A stretch of DNA of 64,000 bases from Chitinophagaceae bacterium IBVUCB1 (GCA_002127285.1 NFUW01000002.1:954744-1018743), one strand, 5' to 3'. Counted from the stretch's first letter, positions 32,946 through 41,292 are shown. Program-made: numbers and translations. Notes: a model not told the origin generated them from the sequence alone.

Positions 32946-33428
32946 TTACAAACGGTTGAACCTATCGTCGTCGTTATTATTATCATTGCGGCGGTTGCCA
33001 TACGTATTGAACGGGTCTCTATGCCCGCCACCACCTTGCGGACGGCTGCCGCCACCCGTAAAGCGTGTACCGCCACCCTGACGGTTGCCATTGCTGTTGC
33101 GGTCGCCACCAAAACGATTGCCACCACCGCCGCCACGGTTGTTACCAAAACGGTTGCCACCGCCACGTTGCGGGCCACCAGTACCTGTTTTTGCTTTGGC
33201 TTCTTTTACAGATATTACCTGTCCTTCAAAGTAGGTCATATCTATATTGTCAATGGCATCGTAGGCATGAAACTTATCTGCCATTTCTACAAAACCGAAA
33301 CCTTTTGACAGGCCAGTTTCATTGTCGCGTATCACTTTAATAGATACTATTTCACCGAATTCAGAAAATGCTTTTTCAAGAGACTCTTCGGTGGTTTCAG
33401 GGTTTAGATTACCTATAAATAAATTCAT
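32946..33428 (-). CDS. RRM-domain RNA-binding protein with Gly/Arg-rich tail
   Basis: 160 residues. One RNA recognition motif (about 1-78) with RNP2 (LFIGNL at the start) and RNP1 (KGFGFVEM, near residue 44). The tail (about 85-160) is rich in Gly, Arg and Asn with repeated RGGG/NRFGG units, as in Bacteroidota Rbp proteins that bind single-stranded RNA. Such proteins act as global RNA chaperones or cold-shock factors. A TATATTTG -7 box lies at 33446-33453. It is transcribed divergently from the small lipoprotein gene at 33535. Confidence 0.92.
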   Translation of the reverse strand: MNLFIGNLNPETTEESLEKAFSEFGEIVSIKVIRDNETGLSKGFGFVEMADKFHAYDAIDNIDMTYFEGQVISVKEAKAKTGTGGPQRGGGNRFGNNRGGGGGNRFGGDRNSNGNRQGGGTRFTGGGSRPQGGGGHRDPFNTYGNRRNDNNNDDDRFNRL

Positions 33429-33445
33429 AAAAAAGATTGAGGATA

Positions 33446-33453
33446 CAAATATA
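33446..33453 (-). promoter_or_regulatory. -7 promoter box of the RRM gene
   Basis: TATATTTG on the minus strand, 17 bp before the start codon. Confidence 0.5.
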
Positions 33454-33534
33454 ATACATTGTGTGGGGTGTTTTCAGCATTTCGGGGCAATATTCTCAAA
33501 AAAACAGTATATTTAATTATCACTGTTTTAGCTT

Positions 33535-33666
33535 ATGAAAAAGTTATTTCCTTTTATTGCAAGCCTCATAATAATTGCAATGATTACTGAAAGCTGCGGC
33601 GGCACCAATAAGCCACCACGCAGCAGCGGGCACAAAAGTTTCAGGTCGAGCAAACGGGGGCGTTAA
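33535..33666 (+). CDS. 43-residue lipoprotein with basic tail
   Basis: A very short frame: hydrophobic leader (residues 4-17), lipobox-like Ile-Thr-Glu-Ser-Cys (Cys21), then only 22 residues, rich in Ser, Gly, Lys and Arg and ending KRGR. It therefore encodes little more than a lipid anchor with a cationic tail of net charge about +8. A TATATTTA box (one mismatch to -7) is about 20 bp upstream. Similar tiny lipoproteins occur in Bacteroidota; function unknown. It is followed 52 bp later by mlaD. Confidence 0.55.
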   Translation: MKKLFPFIASLIIIAMITESCGGTNKPPRSSGHKSFRSSKRGR

Positions 33667-33699
33667 ATAATGCACCATAGCCACTGCCCGAAAATAACC

Positions 33700-33707
33700 T
33701 ATTTTTG
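33700..33707 (+). promoter_or_regulatory. -7 promoter box of the MlaD gene, close to its start codon
   Basis: TATTTTTG, with the ATG only 11 bases downstream. The predicted transcript would have a leader of a few bases or none. Confidence 0.45.
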
Positions 33708-33718
33708 AGCCGGCATAC

Positions 33719-34642
33719 ATGAGCAAGAACCCAAGAAGAGGATGGATTAGCACATTGGTTACAATAGCTTTTATTGTAGTATGCATAGTTGTGTATAACA
33801 AATACATACGCAGCAAGCCCAATGAATATGTTACCTTCTACAATACGGTAAAAGGCTTGCAGGCATCATCACCTGTAAACATACGCGGGGTGCGTGTTGG
33901 CAAGATAAAAACCATCACCATACTACCCAACGGGCTGGTGCAGGTAACTATGGTACTCGACGAACAAGTGCTGCTACCAGATAGCTCTCAGGCATTGCTC
34001 ACATCGGGCGGGCTGATAAGCGATAAATCCATCACCATTATAGAAGGAAAGGGCAAAAGCTATATGCAGGCAGGAGACACTTTACTATCAGATGCCGATA
34101 ATAGCATGTCTGCTTCCGTACAAGTAACTCCTTTTTTAGAAACGCTTAAATACCTGCTATATACCGCCGATACCAGTTTAAGCAGCGTGAACAAACTAAT
34201 GCTGAAAAGTTTGCAAACAAATTTTGTGCAGCCTTTAGTAAAATTTGAACATAGTATCCATAAATATGAGCAGTTATCTGCAGGCTATGCTGCTATTGAT
34301 GTAGCTACTACGTTGAAGCAAACACAACAGCAAAGCGCAGAGATGGCACACAACAGCAAAGCATGGAAAGCCAACCTGCAAAGTATAGACAATCAGAGCC
34401 GTAGCCTTGCTGATAAGGATATGCATGCCAACCTGAACAGCATTGGCAATAATGTAAAAAGCCTGCGTAGTGCCGTAGCAGGCATAGCCCACCCCGATAG
34501 CAGCATGGGCAAAATGGCAAGTGATAAAAAGCCTTATACCAATGCCAGTGCACAATTAGACACTGCCAACCGCAGTATGCAAGACTTGAAGGAAAACCCG
34601 CCCGTATTCAGTATTTTCGGCAAGAGCAAAAAGAAGAAATAA
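33719..34642 (+). CDS. mlaD: MlaD/MCE-domain lipid-transport protein
   Basis: 307 residues: one N-terminal membrane helix (about 11-28), one MCE domain (about 38-118) with the typical VKGL-x-x-SSPV-x-IRGV-x-VGKI start, then a long helical region (about 130-290) ending in a Lys-rich tail. MCE proteins form hexameric rings that pass phospholipids between inner and outer membranes. The partner ABC genes mlaE and mlaF are not adjacent. Its stop codon abuts the stop codon of the convergent barrel gene with no gap. Confidence 0.88.
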   Translation: MSKNPRRGWISTLVTIAFIVVCIVVYNKYIRSKPNEYVTFYNTVKGLQASSPVNIRGVRVGKIKTITILPNGLVQVTMVLDEQVLLPDSSQALLTSGGLISDKSITIIEGKGKSYMQAGDTLLSDADNSMSASVQVTPFLETLKYLLYTADTSLSSVNKLMLKSLQTNFVQPLVKFEHSIHKYEQLSAGYAAIDVATTLKQTQQQSAEMAHNSKAWKANLQSIDNQSRSLADKDMHANLNSIGNNVKSLRSAVAGIAHPDSSMGKMASDKKPYTNASAQLDTANRSMQDLKENPPVFSIFGKSKKKK

Positions 34643-35305
34643 TCAGTCTATCAGGTAAATGAGACGCAGCGAAAACAGTTGATTCAACTGAGATGCACTG
34701 CCGTTGCTGAACTGGAAAGGGATATTCTGCTGTTCTCTGATAGTAGCCAGCGATTGCTGATAGCGCATACCCAAAAACCAACCTTTATAAAACTGCATAT
34801 TGGCATTAATGATGAAAGATATTTCATCATTGTTAAACGCGTATTTATCTGCTGTAAACACAAAGGGCTGGTCTGTAAATACTTCTTCTTTATAATTAAC
34901 CAATCCCGCGTAGGCAGCACCAAAACCTGCATTCCACTTATCATTTAGCTGATAATGCAGCATGATGGGCAGCTCAAAATAATTGAGGTTGACGATGTAT
35001 TTTTCTATAAACGTACCTGTGTAGTACGACTCGAATACCCGTATGCCTCTACAGCCTTTTTGCGTGTATATCAACTCAATACTGGTAAACAACTTAGGCA
35101 TCAACCGCACAAATACTGTACCACCAACATTCAGCCCCGCTTTGCGGTAGCCTGTATAATTATCGCCACGCAGGGCAGAGAAGTTTAGTCCGCCTACTAC
35201 ACCGCCATAAAATTTTCTGTCAGGGGTATTATCAAAATAGCCTCTACCCTGTGCAAAGGCAAGGTGGCTTATCAGGATGCATAATATGAAAACGGTTAGC
35301 CTCAA
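34643..35305 (-). CDS. outer-membrane beta-barrel protein, paralogue 1 (PorT-like fold)
   Basis: 220 residues with a signal peptide ending AFAQ, then alternating amphipathic strands ending in LRLIYLID, as outer-membrane barrels do. It shares the block GGLNFSALRGDNYTGYRKAG and YTQKGCRG with two further genes just upstream (35316-35960 and 36405-37091). The family fits the OMP_b-brl_2 (PF13568-like) barrels. The start is a TTG, since no in-frame ATG is near. Probably transcribed with paralogue 2, 10 bp upstream. Confidence 0.8.
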   Translation of the reverse strand: MRLTVFILCILISHLAFAQGRGYFDNTPDRKFYGGVVGGLNFSALRGDNYTGYRKAGLNVGGTVFVRLMPKLFTSIELIYTQKGCRGIRVFESYYTGTFIEKYIVNLNYFELPIMLHYQLNDKWNAGFGAAYAGLVNYKEEVFTDQPFVFTADKYAFNNDEISFIINANMQFYKGWFLGMRYQQSLATIREQQNIPFQFSNGSASQLNQLFSLRLIYLID

Positions 35306-35315
35306 AAACTTACAG

Positions 35316-35960
35316 TTAGTTGAATAAATACATTAACCGTAAAGTCACCATATTATTGTATTGCTCTGTTCTGCCAAAGCCTGGGGGTACATTGCCGCGT
35401 ACACTCACCAGCGAGTATTGAAACCTGCCCGCAACGTAAAACTTGCCTGCTATTTTCACGTTAGCACTCAATACCATACAGTAGTCGCTCTTGCGAAATG
35501 GGTAGTCTTCCGATTTCAGATTTTGCTTTGGGTCTGTATCAAATGTTTCTGATTGGTTGATGAGGCGGCTGTAAGAGAAGCCTGCACCAAAGTGGTCGCC
35601 TCGCTGGTCGAAATAATAAAGCTGTATAGGCAGGTCAACATAATTGAGGATGGCTTTATATGCCAATATCTGAAAAGCCTGATTGCTGGAGTTTTGTTTA
35701 AAATTGCCGCGGCTGCCCTTGCGGGTGTATAACATTTCCAACCCTGCACCTATCTCGTTGCTGAACATGGTGTACACCCCTGCCCCTGCGTTGATGCCCA
35801 TTTTATGATAACCTGCATAGTTATCACCATCTATCTGAGAGAAGTTGCTACCCACGGTTACCATACCACGAAACAAATTGGGGTCTTCTACATAATAATT
35901 GCTTTGCGCATTGGCTATGCCAGCTATCAATAGTAAACAAAACAATAAACGGTATTTCAT
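35316..35960 (-). CDS. outer-membrane beta-barrel protein, paralogue 2
   Basis: 214 residues, signal peptide ending ANAQ, same architecture as its neighbours. The blocks GSNFSQIDGDNYAGYHKMG, LYTRKGSRG and the terminal LRLMYLFN strand are conserved. It begins 24 bp after the thioesterase gene, so the order thioesterase - barrel 2 - barrel 1 looks like one operon. Function unknown; a small ligand or structural porin role cannot be distinguished. Confidence 0.8.
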   Translation of the reverse strand: MKYRLLFCLLLIAGIANAQSNYYVEDPNLFRGMVTVGSNFSQIDGDNYAGYHKMGINAGAGVYTMFSNEIGAGLEMLYTRKGSRGNFKQNSSNQAFQILAYKAILNYVDLPIQLYYFDQRGDHFGAGFSYSRLINQSETFDTDPKQNLKSEDYPFRKSDYCMVLSANVKIAGKFYVAGRFQYSLVSVRGNVPPGFGRTEQYNNMVTLRLMYLFN

Positions 35961-35984
35961 GCACTCAGTTGTTTTTACGGATGC

Positions 35985-36401
35985 TTACAATGGTTTTCCC
36001 TCTATACCGGCAATGCTATCTCTCAATGCCTGCGATATGGTTACTTTTTCATTCTTATTATAATCGTACACTACAATCACATCTTCTGCCTCGGCTGCTA
36101 ACTCTCCTTTATCATTCAATATATGGTGACTAATGCCGAAGCTGGTATTCTTTATAAACTGAACGGATGCCCTGATGGTTATATTGCCGGGGTAAAACAG
36201 CGGCTGTATAAACCTGCAAACCGTTGACAGTAACATAGGCCCGATGCCTGTTTCTTTAAAACAGGCTTCAAGCCCGCATACTTCCCAATAGTTAACCCGC
36301 GAAGCCTGAATGTATTTGAAGAACGATACGTTATTAATATGCCCGAACATATCCATCTCACTCCAATCGAGGCGCAGGTGAAGTTGTACTGGATAGTTCA
36401 T
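35985..36401 (-). CDS. acyl-CoA thioesterase (4HBT hot-dog fold, YbgC/FadM-like)
   Basis: 138 residues, single hot-dog domain. It shows the YbgC-type active-site segment WSEMDMFGHINNVSFFKYIQASR, with the catalytic Asp and the GH-x-NN motif near residues 14-25. A normal-length enzyme that hydrolyses short or medium acyl-CoA thioesters. It sits between barrel paralogues 2 and 3 with gaps of 24 and 3 bp, an unusual insertion in an array of outer-membrane genes. Confidence 0.88.
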   Translation of the reverse strand: MNYPVQLHLRLDWSEMDMFGHINNVSFFKYIQASRVNYWEVCGLEACFKETGIGPMLLSTVCRFIQPLFYPGNITIRASVQFIKNTSFGISHHILNDKGELAAEAEDVIVVYDYNKNEKVTISQALRDSIAGIEGKPL

Positions 36402-36404
36402 GCG

Positions 36405-37091
36405 TTAATATTTTTGCCCGAATATGTATGCCAGCCTTACCACATACAGGTTATTGTATTGCTTAGCACGAGAATAATCCATATTCACATTGCTGCGGAT
36501 AGGCAGCAACGAATATTGATACCTGACGTTGAAAAACAAACCTTTGTACAAACGCAGGTTGAAGCCGACAAGCACATTAATATCCGAACTTTTGAACGGG
36601 AATCTGCTTACATCCAGCGAGTCGTTATAACCGCTTCGATTGGTTACAACAGTTTCTTTAGAAGATACCAACTGCGAGTACGATACGCCCACACCTATAT
36701 GGCTTTTGCGCTTATCTATCAAATGTATCATCAGGGGTATCTCTGCATAGTCAAGCGATATGCCGTATTCTCTTATCTGCAAGCCCGATACTGTTTTAGA
36801 TAATTGCTCCTTATGCCCCCTGCTGCCTTTTTGGGTATAGAGTATCTCCATACTTGCCAGAAAGTTTTTGCCCAGTTTGGTATATACAATCCCCCCCACA
36901 TTCAGCCCTGTTTTGTAATACCCAGCATAATAATCGCCATCTACCTGACAGAAATTAGCACCTATTACCGGACCGCCATAAAACGTATTTTCGTTTTCCT
37001 CATAATAACTTTGTGCAAATGCTGCCGTAGAGAGGAATATAAAAATGACTTGTGCCCCTAATAATCGCCCGAATTTTCTAATTTTAGCCAT
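36405..37091 (-). CDS. outer-membrane beta-barrel protein, paralogue 3
   Basis: 228 residues from the ATG at 37091 (MAKIRKFG...), which starts a proper signal peptide ending AFAQ. Longer candidates at 37103 or 37181 would run into the divergent gene. It keeps GANFCQVDGDYYAGYYKTG and LYTQKGSRG. It is the first gene of the barrel/thioesterase operon and lies divergently, only 19 bp from the 37111 gene. Confidence 0.78.
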   Translation of the reverse strand: MAKIRKFGRLLGAQVIFIFLSTAAFAQSYYEENENTFYGGPVIGANFCQVDGDYYAGYYKTGLNVGGIVYTKLGKNFLASMEILYTQKGSRGHKEQLSKTVSGLQIREYGISLDYAEIPLMIHLIDKRKSHIGVGVSYSQLVSSKETVVTNRSGYNDSLDVSRFPFKSSDINVLVGFNLRLYKGLFFNVRYQYSLLPIRSNVNMDYSRAKQYNNLYVVRLAYIFGQKY

Positions 37092-37110
37092 CGAAACTAC
37101 CATAGCAAGA

Positions 37111-37419
37111 ATGAGCTTCAAATATACGGCAAACACCCTTAAAAAACTGGAACAGCTTTTTGAAGAAGCCAGATACATCATACGTTACGAAAAAGGCAAT
37201 TTCAATTCGGGCTACTGTATATTGGAAGACAGGCGTGTTGCCGTCATCAACAAGTTTTTAAGCGTAGAAGGTCGCATCAACGCATTGATTGAGATTTTAC
37301 CTACCATTGATGTAAATGAAGCCGAGCTAAGCGGCGAAATGCAAAAATGGTATCAACAGCTGAAACAAACCCCTACAGCCAAAGGTGATAGTACCGTACA
37401 AAACGAAATAGAACTGTAA
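37111..37419 (+). CDS. conserved small Bacteroidota protein
   Basis: 102 residues beginning MSFKYTANTLKKLEQLFEEA, then YIIRYEKGNFNSGYCILEDR and a helical C-terminal half. I recall such proteins encoded directly before an MBL-fold hydrolase in related bacteria, as here (5-bp gap), but no function is known. The ATG at 37111 is preferred over 37045, because the latter would overlap the divergent barrel gene's leader. Confidence 0.65.
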   Translation: MSFKYTANTLKKLEQLFEEARYIIRYEKGNFNSGYCILEDRRVAVINKFLSVEGRINALIEILPTIDVNEAELSGEMQKWYQQLKQTPTAKGDSTVQNEIEL

Positions 37420-37424
37420 ACGCT

Positions 37425-38189
37425 GTGAAAGTTACATTTTTAGGTACAGGTACTTCTCAGGGCGTTCCCTTTATAGGCTGCGATTGCGCGGTATGCACAT
37501 CGCCCGACGCGCGCAATAACCGACTGCGTACATCGGTACTCATACAATCAGACACTACGACCGTAGTAATAGATAGCGGCCCCGACTTCAGGCAGCAGAT
37601 GCTAAGGCAGGGGGTAAAGAAGCTCGATGCCATCGTCTTTACACATGGACACAAAGACCATGTGGCAGGCATGGATGATGTAAGGGCTTTTAATTTTCAC
37701 GACCAGAAAGCCATGCAGGTTTATGCCGACCTTCAAACGCAGGAAGTGCTCAAACGCGAATTTCAGTATGTGTTTCAAAACCTGAACTACCCAGGCATAC
37801 CACAAGTTGATTTGAACACAATAGACGGATATAATTCATTCAAAATAAATGACTTAGAATTTTTACCTATACGAGTACTTCATTATAAAATGGAAGTATT
37901 GGGCTTCCGTATTGGCGATTTTACCTATATAACAGATGCTAACTACATAGAGCTTGAAGAAATGAATAAAGCGAAAGGCAGCAAAGGATTGGTTTTAAAT
38001 GCCTTACGTTATCAAGACCACCCCTCTCACTTCACCCTGCCGCAGGCTATTGACGTTGCAACTGCTATTGGTGCCAATGATGCCTACTTTACCCACATCA
38101 GCCATCAACTGGGCCTGCACAACGAGGTAGAGAAAACCCTGCCCCAAGGTATGCACCTTGCCTACGATGGGCTGAGCCTTGAATTTTAA
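37425..38189 (+). CDS. MBL-fold metallo-hydrolase (PhnP/RNase Z-like)
   Basis: 254 residues. N-terminal FLGTGTSQGVPFIGCDCAVC carries the GTG-x-S-x-G-x-P start plus two Cys motifs seen in PhnP-type phosphodiesterases. The metal motif THGHKDHVAGMDD (HxHxDH, near 66-76) and later His in RVLHYK and FTHISHQLG complete the dinuclear site. The substrate is probably a cyclic phosphate or other phosphodiester (inference). The start is a GTG 5 bp after the preceding stop. Confidence 0.88.
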   Translation: MKVTFLGTGTSQGVPFIGCDCAVCTSPDARNNRLRTSVLIQSDTTTVVIDSGPDFRQQMLRQGVKKLDAIVFTHGHKDHVAGMDDVRAFNFHDQKAMQVYADLQTQEVLKREFQYVFQNLNYPGIPQVDLNTIDGYNSFKINDLEFLPIRVLHYKMEVLGFRIGDFTYITDANYIELEEMNKAKGSKGLVLNALRYQDHPSHFTLPQAIDVATAIGANDAYFTHISHQLGLHNEVEKTLPQGMHLAYDGLSLEF

Positions 38190-38204
38190 TACCTATAATA
38201 ACAG

Positions 38205-38212
38205 TACATTTG
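38205..38212 (+). promoter_or_regulatory. -7 promoter box of the TlpA-like gene
   Basis: TACATTTG, with TTG 23 bp upstream inside the end of the MBL gene. Confidence 0.45.
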
Positions 38213-38245
38213 CCCGTCTTAAAAAGATATATACTACATAGGTTT

Positions 38246-38791
38246 ATGAAACACATATTAGCAACCATATTACTGGCAGCAGCCTTTACAACTGCTAATG
38301 CCCAATACGCCAACGAAAAGATAAAAGTTGGGCAGTTAGCCCCCGAACTGGAACTGGCAGATACTGCCGGGAAAAACATGAAACTATCTGATATATACAA
38401 AAAACGTGTTGTATTGATAGACTTCTGGGCATCTTGGTGCGGGCCTTGCCGCAGGGCAAACCCCAGATTAGTTGCTATGTATCAGAAATACGAGCCGCAA
38501 AAGATAAAAGGGGCTAAAAAAGGCTTTGAGATAGTAAGCGTATCGCTGGATAAGGAAAAAGACCCTTGGATTAAGGCAATTGCCAAAGACAACCTGTATT
38601 GGAAATACCACATCAGCGACCTTGGTGGCTGGAAATCGAAAGCAGCAGAAGCCTATGGCGTTAGCTTCATACCGCAGGCATGCTTGGTAGGTCCCGATGG
38701 CAAGATAATAGCCGTATATACATCGGCAGAGCAGGCAGAGGCAGACCTTGAAAAACTGGTGAAAGAGGGGTATAAGAAGGCAAAGGGGTAA
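38246..38791 (+). CDS. TlpA/ResA-like thioredoxin-fold protein, periplasmic
   Basis: 181 residues from the ATG at 38246, which begins a signal peptide ending ANAQ. The AhpC/TSA-type thioredoxin domain has DFWASWCGPCRRANP (CGPC redox pair), SVSLDKEKDPW, and a cis-Pro in VSFIPQACLV. It probably keeps periplasmic thiols reduced. Reducing power could come from DsbD, encoded elsewhere in this window (inference). A heptanucleotide repeat array follows the stop codon. Confidence 0.88.
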   Translation: MKHILATILLAAAFTTANAQYANEKIKVGQLAPELELADTAGKNMKLSDIYKKRVVLIDFWASWCGPCRRANPRLVAMYQKYEPQKIKGAKKGFEIVSVSLDKEKDPWIKAIAKDNLYWKYHISDLGGWKSKAAEAYGVSFIPQACLVGPDGKIIAVYTSAEQAEADLEKLVKEGYKKAKG

Positions 38792-38795
38792 AAGG

Positions 38796-38865
38796 GATGA
38801 GGAATGAGGAATGAGGCGTGAGGGATGAGGTGTGAGGGATGAGGTGTGAGGTATGTGGTATCAGG
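38796..38865. repeat. ten tandem heptanucleotides (GATGAGG family)
   Basis: Perfectly phased 7-bp units: GATGAGG, AATGAGG (x2), CGTGAGG, GATGAGG, TGTGAGG, GATGAGG, TGTGAGG, TATGTGG, TATCAGG. The array starts five bases after the TlpA-like stop and ends about 40 bp before the rpmE2 promoter. Confidence 0.8.
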
Positions 38866-38906
38866 GTTGGTACTTATTATTTAAAATAATAAACTGTACA
38901 AATCTT

Positions 38907-38937
38907 TTTGCAGGCAAATAATTAATAACTATCTTTG
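38907..38937 (+). promoter_or_regulatory. promoter of rpmE2
   Basis: TTTG, 19-bp spacer, TATCTTTG: full consensus for the Bacteroidota housekeeping promoter. Confidence 0.75.
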
Positions 38938-38991
38938 CACACTCTAATAAAAAACGGCATGGCAAAATCCATGCACTAAAACATAAATACA

Positions 38992-39243
38992 ATGAAAAAA
39001 GGCATACATCCGGAAAGCTACCGTTTAGTTGTTTTCAAAGACATGACAAACGACTACACTTTCGTAACACGCTCTACAGCAGCTACTAAAGAAACGATTG
39101 TTTGGGAAGACGGTAATGAGTATCCGTTGGTAAAAGTGGAGATTTCAAACACATCTCACCCTTTCTATACAGGTAAATCAATGTTTGTGGATACAGCAGG
39201 TCGTATCGACAAGTTCAATAAGCGTTACGAAAAGAAGAAGTAA
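38992..39243 (+). CDS. rpmE2: 50S ribosomal protein L31 type B
   Basis: 83 residues, the zinc-free (type B) form: [11 protein letters not shown]-x-VVFKD start and the [13 protein letters not shown] signature near residue 52, with no CxxC pair. Type B L31 is often induced under zinc limitation, but no Zur-like site was identified. It has a strong promoter and terminator of its own. Confidence 0.96.
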   Translation: MKKGIHPESYRLVVFKDMTNDYTFVTRSTAATKETIVWEDGNEYPLVKVEISNTSHPFYTGKSMFVDTAGRIDKFNKRYEKKK

Positions 39244-39273
39244 TTATAACGTATATCATTTGCATTACGCACG

Positions 39274-39302
39274 AAAAATCCCGACTTTTGTCGGGATTTT
39301 TT
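39274..39302 (+). terminator. terminator of rpmE2
   Basis: 12-bp stem AAAAATCCCGAC / GTCGGGATTTTT with a TTTT loop and a T tract. It ends 4 bases before the ATG of the next gene. Confidence 0.85.
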
Positions 39303-39306
39303 GATT

Positions 39307-40497
39307 ATGCAGGTCATCCTCTTCGATACAGCGGTTCGCAATAGTTTATTACCCTTTACCCATACACGCCCTGTTGCGGATATACGTTGCGGCATACTGA
39401 CCATGCGCGAGCGTTGGGAGCGTTTCCTCAATCAACCAAGCAGCACACTGACTGTACCCTACCTGCAAACAGTATTTCCTAATCAAGCCTCTACAGACAA
39501 CCTGTATATAAATGGAGCCGTATTTGCCAACCCAAGCATTGCAGATGCTGTACTGAAACTGAACAACGGTGGTGTATTAGCAAAAGGCAACCTCGTAATA
39601 GGATACAGAACGGATAAACAAAGTGATAGCATAGATGCCCTACCCCAAGCAGGCAATGTGCAATACGATGGCGATGCATACGCATTGCAAAACGTGTGGG
39701 ATATTTTTGCCAACAACGGCAATGCGATACTTGGAGACTATAAGCTACTGACGTATAATAAACAAAGCCAACCCATACCCGAGCATGTAACCGTAACGGG
39801 AAGAGAAAACCTGTTTATAGAAGAAGGTGCTATCATTAATGCCGGCTGTATCATCAATGCATCTACCGGCCCTGTGTATATAGCAAAGGGCTCTGAAATA
39901 CTGGAAGGATGTATGCTGCGTGGGCCGATAGCAATTGGCGAAAATGCCGTTGTAAAAATGGGTGCGAAGATATATAGCGATACCACCATAGGCGCAGGCT
40001 GCAAGGTAGGCGGCGAAGTGAGCAACGTGGTGTTCTTTGCCAATAGCAACAAAGGGCACGATGGCTATCTGGGCAATGCCGTGATAGGCGAATGGTGCAA
40101 TCTGGGTGCAGATACCAATTGCAGCAATCTGAAAAACAATTACGACGAAATAAAAATATGGGACGAGCATAGCAACAAATCCGTTAAAACGGGATTAACC
40201 TTTTGTGGCCTGCTGATGGGCGACCATTCTAAATGTGCTATCAATACCATGTTCAATACAGGTACGGTAGTGGGTGTATCTGCTAATATATTCGGTGCAG
40301 GCTTTCCTGAAAAATTTGTACCGTCTTACTGCTGGGGTGGCAGCGAGGGTATGACAACCTATAGCTTTGACCGTGCTATGGAAACAGCCACACGCATGAT
40401 GGCAAGGCGCAGCAGAATGATAACAGATGCCGAGCGGGATATGTACCGATATATCTTTGACAATACCACAGCACAAAGAGATTTATTTGCTAAATAA
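39307..40497 (+). CDS. GlmU-family putative sugar nucleotidyltransferase / left-handed beta-helix protein
   Basis: 396 residues. The N-terminal ~190 residues are a reduced nucleotidyltransferase-like domain beginning ILFDTAVRNSLLPFTHTRPVADIR. The C-terminal part has hexapeptide repeats (left-handed beta-helix) such as IEEGAIINAGCIINASTGPVY and IGENAVVKMGAKIY. This two-part protein is a known Bacteroidota variant of GlmU; it lacks the usual L-x2-G-x-G-T-x-M-x4-P-K start, so transferase activity is uncertain. ATG at 39307 sits right after the rpmE2 terminator. tpiA follows 27 bp later. Confidence 0.8.
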   Translation: MQVILFDTAVRNSLLPFTHTRPVADIRCGILTMRERWERFLNQPSSTLTVPYLQTVFPNQASTDNLYINGAVFANPSIADAVLKLNNGGVLAKGNLVIGYRTDKQSDSIDALPQAGNVQYDGDAYALQNVWDIFANNGNAILGDYKLLTYNKQSQPIPEHVTVTGRENLFIEEGAIINAGCIINASTGPVYIAKGSEILEGCMLRGPIAIGENAVVKMGAKIYSDTTIGAGCKVGGEVSNVVFFANSNKGHDGYLGNAVIGEWCNLGADTNCSNLKNNYDEIKIWDEHSNKSVKTGLTFCGLLMGDHSKCAINTMFNTGTVVGVSANIFGAGFPEKFVPSYCWGGSEGMTTYSFDRAMETATRMMARRSRMITDAERDMYRYIFDNTTAQRDLFAK

Positions 40498-40524
40498 AAA
40501 CCAACATAAAATAACGAAGTACAA

Positions 40525-41292
40525 ATGCGTAAGAAAATTGTAGCGGGAAACTGGAAAATGAACCTGAATCTGGACGAAGGCCATGCATTAGTTGCAGGCA
40601 TACTGAAAGGATTGCCCGAACTGAATGCGGATAAACAAGTAGTGATTGCCCCACCCTTCATCAATATACAACACACCGTGTATCAGGTAGAAGATGTGAA
40701 CCATGTACATGTAGCAGCGCAAAATTGCAGTACAGAAAATGCAGGTGCTTATACAGGAGAGGTGTCTGCAAGCATGATACAACACGCTGGTGCAGCTTAT
40801 GTTATCATAGGCCACTCTGAACGCCGTGAGTATTACAATGAAACGGACGCATTGCTGGCAAAGAAAACAGACACAGCACTCGATAACGGACTGAAAGTAA
40901 TATTCTGCTGCGGAGAACCATTGGAAGTGCGCGATGCAGGTACACAAAACGAATATGTAGAGGCACAACTGAAAGCAGGCCTTTTTCACCTGCACAAACA
41001 CCAACTGGCAAACGTAGTAGTAGCTTACGAGCCTATATGGGCTATAGGTACGGGGCGCACAGCCAGCAGCCAGCAGGCACAAGATATGCACGCACATATA
41101 CGCAGTGTATTTGCCGCACAATACGGACAAGCCAATGCAGACAACCTGACGATACTCTACGGTGGTAGCTGCAAGCCAAGCAACGCGACAGAACTGTTTG
41201 CCTGCGCAGACGTAGATGGCGGGCTGATAGGTGGTGCATCGCTGAAAGCGGAAGAGTTTTTAGGTATTATAGATGCCATGATGAACGCTTAA
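40525..41292 (+). CDS. tpiA: triose-phosphate isomerase
   Basis: 255 residues, a TIM barrel that interconverts DHAP and glyceraldehyde-3-phosphate. Catalytic residues are in place: Lys in GNWKMN (near 11), His in IGHSERR (near 97), Glu in AYEPIWAIGTG (near 171), with the phosphate-gripping loop ILYGGSCK and GLIGGASL at the end. It is followed by a tRNA promoter, and preceded closely by the GlmU-like gene. Confidence 0.97.
   Translation: MRKKIVAGNWKMNLNLDEGHALVAGILKGLPELNADKQVVIAPPFINIQHTVYQVEDVNHVHVAAQNCSTENAGAYTGEVSASMIQHAGAAYVIIGHSERREYYNETDALLAKKTDTALDNGLKVIFCCGEPLEVRDAGTQNEYVEAQLKAGLFHLHKHQLANVVVAYEPIWAIGTGRTASSQQAQDMHAHIRSVFAAQYGQANADNLTILYGGSCKPSNATELFACADVDGGLIGGASLKAEEFLGIIDAMMNA

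Noticed and set aside
32833-33081. 82-codon plus-strand frame with Pro-rich end near the RRM gene
   Set aside because: The Pro-rich end is the reverse of Gly-rich codons of the RRM gene; the rest covers its terminator.
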